A stretch of DNA of 64,000 bases from Ipomoea triloba (taxonomy: Eukaryota; Streptophyta; Magnoliopsida; Solanales; Convolvulaceae): positions 4,849,423 through 4,913,422 of the forward strand of contig NC_044920.1 in NCBI RefSeq assembly GCF_003576645.1, read 5' to 3'. The notes below the pieces were generated by a model that was not told the DNA's origin, did no database searches, and was given only the letters and a program-made list of their open reading frames with translations. A program made the translations under genes and the position numbers. Of the stretch, positions 51,938-64,000 are shown in pieces. How positions within the stretch are numbered: position 1 is the stretch's first letter; every line of letters starts with the position of its first letter.

Positions 51938-54428
51938 TCAACATTTGAAACCTCCACAAGCAATGACCCAGATGATCATAATTACAGCAATCACGGCTCC
52001 TCCAACCATCAACTTCATCTGAAGGCTCTGCAGCCACATCTTCCGGCGTAGTTGCCTCCCCTGCCTCTGGAAGCTGTCAGCCTGTGCAGATATGCATTTA
52101 TCGGTCGACTTAAAGTCCCAAGCTTGATTGACAACATAATGCTATACATATAAAGATTGCTTACCTGAAACTGAAGGTTTTCTGTTTTATCAACTAGCAA
52201 TTCAATCCTCTCGCCCCTATCCAAAACCTGATGCAGAAGACTATCCATTTAGAGGCAGTTTTATCAAGATTAAAAAAGCGCTTGATAGCCTGATTAAAGA
52301 GACAACAAAGGGGTGAACTTGTAGTTCTTAGTAAAACAATCTATCACTCTTCTGTCTTAAGAAGAAGGAATTTCCACAAATTGTAGTGCAAAAAGTCATA
52401 AACATGAATGAAGCAAATCAAACATCTCCTTTACTTTTATTATGGAAGGCCTCATCTCTAGGGTGGACGCTATTATCGGGGATGGTTAATCATCACCATA
52501 GCCTTGGGTACTATAATGCTCAACTCAACTAAGTCTTAACCCCAATATAAGAGCAACCCACATAATCTTGGATAATATAATGCTCCTTCTAATTAAGCTT
52601 CAAAACCTCTTGAAGTAGTTGTAAAGAATCAGAGAGGAGAATATTCAATTTTAGTCTCTACTAGTGTATCCATCTTACTTTTCGTGAAAGCTAGGAAAAT
52701 ATTCAACACACTCCCAGGCCTTACCTAAAAGTGAGTAAAACTGGAAAACACAAACATGCAACTCCACTATGAACTGACAAGTGAAGATGCACTACTATGG
52801 GCTAACTTCGTGGTATTGTCATCAATCTTTTGCCTTCTCCTAATAAGCATGTCCACATCACCAGAAATGCATGGCAAATTAGTATGTAGTAAAAATGGAA
52901 GGGTGAAATCTGATGTGCCAGTTGTTTACAGCCATATGGGATATTAAAACAATAGAAAAATGAAATGCATAAGGATGAACTAATAGTAGAACAAAATAAT
53001 GTCATCAAATTGAATAATATCATTCAGAGCTGCTCAGTTGCATATGGTTTCCTGAACAAAAGCTAATCAATTTCTGTCCATACCCAAATACAAGTTGACC
53101 TCATCCCTACCACCTCCACTTTCCATTAATACATGCATTTGCTTGTAGAAAAGGTTAGTGCAATCTTTAAAGTCCGGTGCATAAAAAATGCAAGAATTCA
53201 TGCAATACCTAGATTATTCTAAATCTAAAAAACCTTTTAGAGCCAAACAAATTGTCTTTGACAACAAGCCATGGCAGACAGTATAGTCCACACTCTCCCC
53301 CATCCCCAAATCAGAAAAGGGAGAGAAAAGGCCAATTAAAAATAGCCTAGTCTAAGGCAAGTATTGAAATATGCTGCAATGCCACTAGAAAGATGCTTGA
53401 TAAAAGGATCTATAGTGACAATAGTCTATAGACATTGAAAATGCCCTTGAAGAGTTGAAGCCAGTTGACCTTCATCCACTTAATCCCAAAATCTAACAAA
53501 AGGACCATATTTGATACTACTACAAAAGTTGAAGGATGAAATCATGCAATTTTAAAGTTAAGGACTAATTTTGCAAATGTCAATATAGTTTAAGACTAAA
53601 AGTAAACTTTTCTCTTCTATAGTGAAGTGACGTGACCACAATTTGACATTTAAGATATATTTAATCATTTACCCCGTCTAATATCTAGGGAGAGAAGGGA
53701 AATACCTTCTCAATGTTGTCCATCATTATTCCTTTAACCTCTGTTATTTGAGCCTTCAATTTCGACAGCTTGCTGATTTCATCTGGATGGTTCATGCAAT
53801 ACTGCATGTGCTCTTTGAGCCTTGGCCTACAGAGAAGAGAACAAAATTAAAATTCTAGACTTATCATAAAGAAGATACAAAGCTTTAATTTCCTATGACC
53901 ATGTTTCATGAAATGGATACTGAACATACCCAAATTCTCGGTCAAGATTGTATGCAATGCTAAACCGGTCCTCAAATAGATCATCATCTTCATCATCATC
54001 TTCATCATCATCATCAGCAAGAGGGTGTGGACCATCACTTTTTATACTAGCACCATAACGCTGTTTGAAGTCATCCTTCACTTTCTCAAGGAAAACAAAA
54101 GGTACATTTCTTCCCGTTGATTCATCAGCAACAACAAGAAAGACTGCATAGCCATAAAGAAAAGACAAGCTTTTCAAGTAAACCATTTGATGTTAATTGG
54201 GTAACACTTAAACATAAGTGAATCAAGAAGAAAAATACCAAATCCACTGTCAAGGAGGAAGTTGAATGTATGCCCATCACATGAGTAGGTATACTTGCTG
54301 CTACTAGAAGGCAGCTTCTGCAAACACTGAACAGCAATGGTGCTGAAGTTCCCAGAATAAGGGGTGTACTCCGCTAGAACAACAGTGCCTTTTGCAACAA
54401 AGCTATAAATCAAGCCTTTTGGGTTCAT
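51938..54428 (-). CDS. VAMP727: VAMP727-type R-SNARE
   Basis: R-SNARE of the VAMP72 (longin) family that drives fusion of vesicles with late endosome/vacuole membranes; in Arabidopsis VAMP727 pairs with vacuolar Q-SNAREs. Coding exons (minus): 54428-54239, 54143-53930, 53826-53706, 52227-52165, 52081-51938, all GT-AG and in frame, 243 aa. The longin domain is residues 1-130 ([31 protein letters not shown], [16 protein letters not shown]). It is split by the acidic insertion that defines VAMP727: residues 107-118 are all Asp/Glu, then [17 protein letters not shown]. The SNARE helix spans about 150-212 ([40 protein letters not shown]), with the zero-layer Arg in DRGE (R179). The membrane anchor is 220-240 ([20 protein letters not shown]). 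Length matches the family (about 240 aa). It looks functional. Confidence 0.96.
52228..53705 (-). other. VAMP727: VAMP727 largest intron
   Basis: 1.48-kb intron between exons 4 and 5. AT-rich. A MITE-like phrase (AAGTTAAGGACTAATTTTGC and AGTTTAAGACTAAAAGTAAA, 53555-53610) may be one arm of a Mutator-type MITE. No internal gene. Confidence 0.55.
53981..54018 (-). repeat. Trinucleotide tract coding the acidic insert
   Basis: (ATC)n/(TTC) triplets in exon 3 encode the Asp/Glu run of VAMP727 (residues 107-118). This is a coding microsatellite, so the acidic run could vary in length between alleles. Confidence 0.9.
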
Positions 54429-55279
54429 CTCTCTATAATAAATCCAATGTCAAATCCAAGACAAGTATCAATTAAGCACTCCCTGTCATAACAATCATAC
54501 AACGATTCAGTAAAATAATAAACTCTCAACCACTAAAGAGAAAATGTAGAAGATATTGGCATTGGTGCTTGTTTGGCTCAAGCATATTTTGAAGCTTAAC
54601 TACCTCGGAAAATAGAAACTAGGACAAAAACAAAATATGAGAAGGCTTTTGAGTATAGATAGAGGAAATAACTCATTTTTCAAGAAGTTCCACAACAAGG
54701 AATTTTATTTTTATTTTTATTTTTATTTATTAAAAAAAATCACCTAGACCAAAAAAGCACTTAGTAATCAGCACAAAAAGCTCCCAAATTATTATTATCA
54801 GATTAAGAACCGGCTAAATAAGCATCAATTCTAGTAATCAATGCAGAAAACCTAAATTGCATAGTCCAAGCAAGGAGAAGAGTCGTTCACAGTCCAAAAT
54901 ACGAAGTTTAACTCATTAATGGAGTGAAAAATACGGGAAGTTTAAACGAATTCATGGAAGAAGTGAATTCACACACTCGATCGGAAAATCTAGGTAATTA
55001 AAATCAGTTAAAACACAGTAAGAGAAACAAATTGTCACCTAGAATTATCGAAAATTTGCAGAACCGTTGAAAGCTAAATTCGACAATTCGTAGAACTTAA
55101 TCACTAAATCGATCAGAAACTCTACGAACACAAAAATACACAAATCGCTACTAAGATCAGTCCAAATTAGAGAATAAGCTGAACTCCGCCAAAGCGCAAT
55201 ATTTTGTGCGAGATCAACTAATAACTGGTATACATAAACAGTATATTACAATAGAGAGATTAAGAGATAGAGAAAGAAC

Positions 55280-55400
55280 CTAAGATTTGCAGAAATGGCG
55301 ATTGGTTCGTGGTGAAGTGGAAGATGCGTGCGAGACTTGCGAAATTGCTCCGGAAGGTGCAGAGAAGAAGTCACCGGGACGAATATTGGGTATGGAGACC
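55280..55400 (-). other. VAMP727: VAMP727 5' UTR exon
   Basis: The minus strand AAATCTTAG then GTTCTTTC gives a donor at 55279. With the acceptor at 54433-54434 (TATTATAG) this makes an intron of about 850 bp in the 5' UTR, four bases before ATG. GC content rises over 55300-55400. No clear TATA box; the upstream limit is a guess. Confidence 0.5.
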
Positions 55401-56005
55401 GTCGGTTGTTATGTAGTTAGCAAAGTACGAGAACACCCTTAGCAAAATAGCAGAGCGCCTCTTCGATAACGGAAAAGAGTAAGGACTTTTTTGTAGTTTT
55501 CCCCTGCTTTCCCTAGGTCACAATTTCGGATTTTTCTTTAGACCACGACTTGTCCTAAGGATACCCTAAGTATAAGAAATACATTTAAGCTCCAGCCATA
55601 CTCAGACTAATTCATGTACAATTTAAGGTCTATTTGGCATAGAGTCCTCCTAATATAATTTACTCCATTATAATACCGTAGACTATTGAAATTATATTCA
55701 TTTTTAGTATATTGAATGTTCATTTTTAGTACATCAAATATTCATTTTTTTTAAAATTCATTTTTAATGTACTTAATGTAATTTACTTAATTATTATATC
55801 ATGGACTATTGAAATAAGATTCATTGTTAATATACTAAATATTTATTTTTAGTATATCAAATGTTTAAAGTTCATTTTTAATGTATTGAAGGTTTAATAT
55901 ATTATGAGTTTCTCTTATCACAAAATTAATAAATAAATAACATATTTATTCAATATAATTATGAGTTAAACAACAAATCTTTTGCACCATGTTTTTGTTA
56001 TACTC
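55401..56005. other. Upstream of VAMP727, AT-rich repeats
   Basis: 55440-55640 could hold the promoter. 55690-55890 repeats ATTCATTTTTAGTAYATYRA about six times in loose tandem. No gene. Confidence 0.5.
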
Positions 56006-56200
56006 TAATTAGGAGTGTCAAAGTGGGTTGAATTTCGCAGGTTAACCTAAATTGTCCCGTAGTAGGGCGAATTAGGACCTAAAGCTTTTACCTGCGAAAA
56101 TATAGACCTAACGGGCTTGACCCACATAGGTTAATGGGTTACACAAGCTAACCTTCACGAGTTGCAAGCTAACCCGCTAACTAAACGGATCATATGCAAA
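56006..56200. mobile_element. hAT-like MITE fragment
   Basis: TTAGGAGTGTCAAAGTGGGT and the GGGTTAACC/GGCGAATTAGG/TAACGGGCTTGACCC words are the kind found at hAT-MITE ends. Only one end is visible. Confidence 0.4.
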
Positions 56201-57077
56201 AGTTTCCTTAGATAAAAATAGGATTTTATCTTATCCATTGATCCAATCTAGGTCAAGAGTCCAGAATGAAGATATTAAAAAAAATAAATTCGCAATGACA
56301 TTATGAGAATTTTGTGTAAGTTAAATTTTTTTATCACTGGTACTTTTTTTTCTTTTTAAATTTTTTTATCACTGGTACTTTTTTTTCTTTTTTAGTGCAC
56401 ATTATTGTCTCTTCTAGAGCATGCAGTTTCTTCCTTCGAGTGTATATTGTTTGTTGCCTTTCAGTGCACATTGTTATGCCTTCTAGTGCAAAATTTTTAA
56501 GATCATTTTTAAAAATCGTATGTGTCAGATTTTTTTTAAGAGAAGTTAGTCTTGAATGAATCACTAATTACTAAGTAAGTTGAATTTTTAATAATTAATT
56601 CACATCTTTGTGCCTTCTAGTGCACATTGTTATACTTTCCAGTACATATTTTTCAAGATCGTAGACGTAAAAAGAGCAATTGATCTTGAAATTTATCCAC
56701 ATTAACACTCAACTCCAACACAATTATATTACTTTAATATGATGTCACCATATTATATTTGACAATATAAACATTTACTTCATATAAAACGTAGTAAATA
56801 TAGATAATGCTACATCCAATTGCCCGTAGGCTAAACAGAGGATGTAGCCACAATGAGAAAATATTGAAGATTGTTTTATTACAAACAATGGATGACGAGT
56901 CTTACACCATGGCAGCTGTTTTTGCAAAGCTGAGAAACCTCAACTTTGTGCACGCATACATTTAACCTGAACTTGGAAATTTAGTTTGTTTCATGTGATG
57001 ACAATAACAACAAATTAGATTCTTCAACTTCATGTGTTCTTGGGATGGAGTACTTCTTGTAAAAGGGTAAACAACAG
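56201..57077. other. AT-rich; AMMECR1 3' region
   Basis: 56330-56400 has a 30-bp imperfect duplication (TTTTTTATCACTGGTACTTT twice). 56400-56650 repeats phrases like CCTTTYAGTGCACATTGTTAT about four times. 56850-57077 probably includes the AMMECR1 3' UTR. Confidence 0.5.
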
Positions 57078-60447
<3,370 letters not shown>

Positions 60448-60657
60448 TTTTTCTGGCTCAATTTTTTTCCGATCAAAGTTCCCCCAAATTTTTGATCGAT
60501 CAAAAGATCAATTACAGCAAATAAACAATTCAATATGGGGTTTTTTCTGACTAATTTTGAGATTTTTCTGATTTTCTTTTCCCCCACAGAGTTTTGAGTC
60601 AATAATAAAGAAGAAAGCTTTTCCCTATTGCTTTTGCTTTTTCCTTTTGCTTTTTAG

Positions 60658-60670
60658 GCTTTTATAGCGG
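60658..60670 (-). promoter_or_regulatory. AMMECR1 TATA box
   Basis: Minus strand CGCTATAAAAGCC lies about 215 bp upstream of the ATG at 60447. Transcription would start near 60630, giving a 5' UTR of about 180 nt. Confidence 0.6.
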
Positions 60671-61530
60671 TGAAGAGTTTGCTTTTAGCCTTTTAGGTGA
60701 GAAGAATGGATAAATGGATTAATTTATTAAAATGTAAAATCACAATTTTATCCTCTCAACTATTTTTACGTAGTCTTTAATTTTCAATTTCAACTAATTT
60801 AATTTTAAAATTATGAAAATTTTATCAATTAAATCCTTTCAAATGATTAAAATGATGATTTCTCTATTTTTAAATTTTTTTCAATTTAATCTTCGAAGAA
60901 TTTAATTGACGAAATTTTAAACTTGATAATCAAATTAATTGGAAATTAAAAATTAAGGACTAAGTTGAAAATAATTGAAAAACCAAAAGAATGATTTTTC
61001 CTTTATTAAAATAAGAAAAAAGAATCTTCAAGTAGGCTTTTTAAAAAAAAAAGAAATAAATAAAACTCCGTATCTAACACGGAGTAAATAATAAAAAATT
61101 TAAATAAACAAATTAAAAAAAAAAAAAAAAACAAACAAACAAACAAACAAACACACACACACGAAGTAGAACTCTAATCCCTGTAGGAGCAATTTTCTTG
61201 TCGTCTTTCCTATTCTAAGTCAATATTACATTTTAGTTTTTTTTTTTTTCCAAAATGTTGAATCTTCAATCCCAAGAACTCTCACGTACTGACCCAACAA
61301 AGCATCCGAGAGAATGTAAATTATGGTAACTCAACTGACACTAGTTTGTTTATTGTTTATTGCGCTCTACGCACAAGGAGTCCCCTCACTTTAAGAGGTT
61401 GCTCCTACACTGACACTAGTGAATTCAAGTCAAGTTACCATTATTTTCTTTTTAATAAAAGTCTGACATTTTCTTGAAAGTACAACAAAAATCTTATAAA
61501 TTTATTTTGAATTTAACATTTATAATAATA
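60671..61530. other. AT-rich upstream region with microsatellites
   Basis: Poly-A, (CAAA)n and (CA)n tracts at about 61106-61162. 61330-61430 contains GACACTAGT twice (61339, 61412). No gene seen. Confidence 0.55.
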
Positions 61531-61580
61531 CTAGTTTTATACGCGCATTACGCGAGTTGAAAGTATATCAATACAAGATT
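61531..61580 (-). mobile_element. Helitron-like 3' terminus
   Basis: On the minus strand CTCGCGTAATGCGCG (hairpin CGCG/CGCG) is followed 7 nt later by ACTAGT and then AT. This matches a Helitron 3' end; the body to higher coordinates is not defined. Confidence 0.45.
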
Positions 61581-62220
61581 ATATAGGAGAAGTTTATACA
61601 TGGGTAATTGAATGTCGAATTTTTTTATTTAAATATCTAACTCAAAGTATATGAATCCAAGATAATATAGAAAATTCATTATAATTATTACTAAAATAAA
61701 TGTTTGCAACCTTGTAAAATCGATAGTCTAAATATTTGGTCTAAAAATGATAGTCTAAATAAATACTACTTTTAATTTGAATTTTTCTAAGTGTTCTTAA
61801 TTCTCTTTTGAGTAACATTGTCATTGTCTTCATCTTTACTATTTGTTCTCTTCCTTTTTGTTGGTAGTGTGTTATTTGCAATTCGATTATTGTTGGTAGC
61901 ATAGATGACAACATCATCGAGATTATGATATAGGAGCTATGGACTTTCCTTTAGGTGTTCTGCTTGGGTTCATTTGGTTCAATCATTATTATTGAATGAG
62001 TTATTATGGATAAAGAAATCTCTGATTTAAGAAAGAAGATTAAATAAATTAAGAAAAATTTGAAAATTTAAAATATTTTGTATTCCAAAGATATTAAAAA
62101 GTAGTTTCTCGTTTCAATTTGTTGGGTAATGGGTTCTTTGAGTACTTTCATTGTCAACAAATCCCCCAAGTAGTTAATATTATTGGTTTCAAACTATTCT
62201 TTTTTATTTTTTCCATGGTA
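61581..62220. other. AT-rich, unassigned
   Basis: Contains the first copy (62115-62200) of a sequence whose second copy at 62310-62555 has been interrupted. No ORF. Confidence 0.45.
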
Positions 62221-62221
62221 T

Positions 62222-62293
62222 TAAAGAAATACATATGTATCATTTTTTGGTGTAACTACTAATTTATTTAATTCAATAAGAGTAAAATAGAGT
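62222..62293 (+). repeat. Dispersed 72-bp repeat
   Basis: TTAAAGAAATACATATGTAT onward through TTCAATAAGAGTAAAATAGA matches 63321-63393 in the same orientation with few differences. Confidence 0.85.
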
Positions 62294-62329
62294 GATTTCG
62301 CTTCAATTTGTTGGGTTATTTGAGTACTC

Positions 62330-62504
62330 TTAAGAATTTGTCGGAATTTCCGACCACTACCTCCGGTGGTCGGAGTTTGCGACGAGGGTTTTTCCGGACA
62401 CCCAAATTGGTCAAAAAAGTGGTCGGAACAGCCCTTTCCCACCTATTTAAGGCCATTTCCGACCACTTTTGGGTGGTCGGAAATGTGATGATTTCCAGCA
62501 GTGT
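62330..62504 (-). mobile_element. CACTA-like fragment
   Basis: The minus strand begins CACTGCTGGAAATCATCACA, resembling CACTA-type ends (CACTAC..GGAAA), and has sub-terminal repeats TTTCCGACCACC, GTGGTCGG and CCGGTGGTCGG in both orientations. It interrupts a sequence otherwise matching 62115-62200. The other CACTA terminus is not visible. Confidence 0.6.
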
Positions 62505-62659
62505 CTCTTTGTCAACCAATCCCCAAGTAGTTAATATAATTAGTTTCAAATTATTCTAAAAAGTTTTTTTCATAGTACTAATAAAATACTTGGTAAATAA
62601 ATATATAACATTATTTTGTACTATAACTTTGATATTTAATTACAAAATATTGTAAAAAT

Positions 62660-63138
62660 CAGTGTTGCAAAAATCGTGCCTAGGCGCCGACTAATCGGCG
62701 CCTAGGCGCTAGGCGGCGCCCGGCCGCGTCGAGGAAGGCCGACCTCCTCCGCGGTCGGGCGCCTAGCCGGCCGACTAGGCGGCACCTAGCCCGCCTAGCC
62801 CGCCAAGCCGGGCGCCTGGGCCGCCTAGGCCGGCCGGCGAGTTTTTTTTTTTTTTTTTTAATTCAAAAAAATTATAAATCTGAAACATTTAAACTATTAA
62901 TGTTATAATGTATTAACTAATACTCTAATAGTCTAATAATATGTAATAATTAATAAGTAATAACTTAATAAAATAATAAGTAATAACTAAATTAAACTAA
63001 TAAATAATACGTAGTAACTAATAACTTAATAAGTATTAAATATTTAACTATTAAAGTGTAAGACTTACAATATTAAACGCTTTATAATTATTAACACTTA
63101 AAATATTTTTTTTTCTAGGCGCTAGGCGCCTAACCTTG
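62660..63138. mobile_element. hAT-like MITE with GC-rich island, TSD GTAAAAAT
   Basis: GTAAAAAT lies at 62652-62659 and 63139-63146. The ends are CAGTGTTGCAAAAATCG and CCTAACCTTG, a weak inverted pair starting with CA. 62680-62845 is about three-quarters GC, built of GCCTAGGC/GGCGCC/CCGGCCGG palindromes. The right end repeats TAGGCGCTAGGCGCCTAA. The middle is AT-rich. It has no ORF. Confidence 0.78.
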
Positions 63139-63146
63139 GTAAAAAT

Positions 63147-63707
63147 AAGATAATGGACAATGTAATGAATATCAATTGATAAATTTGAAGGTAAAGAATC
63201 TTTGCATGAGAGAAAAATAAAGACAATATAACTAATAAAATTATTTCTCTTATTTAATTTAATTTTTTGATAATGAATAATTTTTTCAAATAAAGGTATT
63301 GTAGACGCATAATTATAAATTAAAGAAATACATATGTGTCATTTTTTGTTGTAGCTACTAATTTATTTAATTTAATAAGAGTATAATAGAGTGACAAACT
63401 TAATTATGTCAAATTTGATTGAGATGAGGTTCGAACCTAAGACCTTTCTTATAGAAATTAATGGGTAAGTTAAAAGTTAACGGAATATTAACGGAGAAGA
63501 GAATATTTAACAGAAAACTTAACGGATAATCATAAAAGTAAGGTTAAATTAGGTAATCTCTATTAATAATATTAATTTGAATTATCTTAACCATCTATTT
63601 GATTAAATGATTCATCTGAATCATCCATTTGATTAAATAATTTGACCGCCATTTTTTCTACCCATTTTAGGCCTAACTCTCTTTGGCTCTTATTAGTATA
63701 GTAGATA
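63147..63707. other. AT-rich, includes dispersed repeat
   Basis: 63321-63393 is the partner of 62222-62293. GAGGTTCGAACCTAAGACC at 63426 resembles wording common in plant repeats but I could not define an element. Confidence 0.45.
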
Positions 63708-63992
63708 TTATTGAACACCAATAATATTTTATTTTTAATACTCCATTAATATCATTTTATGTATCTGGCTTGATTAACAAAATTTAATTAAAATTATTTA
63801 CAATTAAATTTTTATTATATATATTAAATTTATTATTAGTATAAAAAATTTATATCTTTATAAATTATACTAAAAGTGTTATTAAACACACAAAATCAAA
63901 AACAAAATTAATTTAATCATCGAATAGTAAAAAAAGGAAAGTAAAGCAAGATAAAGGGACTATTAAACATGATACGTAAAATAGGGCGTAAA
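63708..63992. mobile_element. Stowaway-like MITE, second copy
   Basis: The interior words (AAAATTATTTACAATTAAAT, TAAATTTATTATTAGTATA) match the 29024-29279 element read in reverse. The right end (ACGTAAAATAGGGCG) is a diverged terminus. The left end is degraded (TACTCCATTAATATC). Confidence 0.6.
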
Positions 63993-64000
63993 GATATTGA

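Noticed and set aside
53847..54038. Met-rich minus ORF
   Set aside because: Wrong frame of VAMP727 exon 3 over the trinucleotide tract.
63420..63460. tRNA-like box B (GGTTCGAACC) suggesting a SINE
   Set aside because: No box A at the right distance, no A-tail and no TSD.

Overview
This window is nuclear DNA of a flowering plant. Both conserved genes are typical plant genes: a VAMP727-type SNARE, a seed-plant form, and a plant AMMECR1-family protein. They carry short AT-rich GT-AG introns, and the rest is AT-rich intergenic DNA packed with plant transposable elements (LINEs, Ty1-copia and Ty3-gypsy elements, PIF/Harbinger, MITEs, tRNA-derived SINEs, Helitron-like ends). A eudicot is likely, but I cannot name the species. 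Every call comes from reading the sequence; no database was searched.

Layout. 1-8455 is a nested block. A decayed LINE (ORF1 from about 551, endonuclease from about 3744) was split by a 1.7-kb solo LTR (1584-3285, TSD TTAGT) and by a 3.9-kb PIF/Harbinger element (4111-7973, TSD TAA). The Harbinger element has a ruined transposase but an open, spliceable Myb-like second ORF. 8455-9540 holds LINE scraps. 9889-15790 is a complete but dead Ty1-copia element on the minus strand, with LTRs about 7% diverged and an internal tandem duplication of the N-terminal reverse-transcriptase region. 16-25 kb is a MITE/SINE/solo-LTR field in which several insertions show clear target-site duplications. 26242-26514 may be a small single-exon host gene.

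29-40 kb holds two oppositely oriented, non-autonomous LTR elements of one family (29440-32075 plus, 36750-40092 minus). Both carry arrays of hairpin-forming repeats. Between them lie a processed pseudogene of the nuclear cap-binding protein CBP20, a SINE with a tRNA-Arg(UCU)-like head, and Helitron-like pieces. 40864-43790 is a 5'-truncated LINE on the minus strand. 43.8-51 kb is a pile of gypsy/copia LTRs and fragments, including two probable solo LTRs and a rearranged chromovirus end.

51-60.7 kb is the genic part. The VAMP727 R-SNARE gene (minus, five coding exons plus a 5' UTR exon, 243 aa) and the AMMECR1-family gene (minus, five exons, 211 aa) both look intact, and their splice joins keep frame. 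60.7-64 kb is AT-rich with MITEs, including a hAT-like element (8-bp TSD) that carries a GC-rich palindromic island. The two host genes show no pathway link: one is a membrane-fusion SNARE, the other a soluble conserved protein of uncertain biochemistry. I found no operon-like cluster, CRISPR array, phage or obvious new defence system. The most unusual signals are structural: repeat arrays whose hairpin stems are kept by compensatory changes, the duplicated RT segment, and SINEs with different heads and a similar tail.
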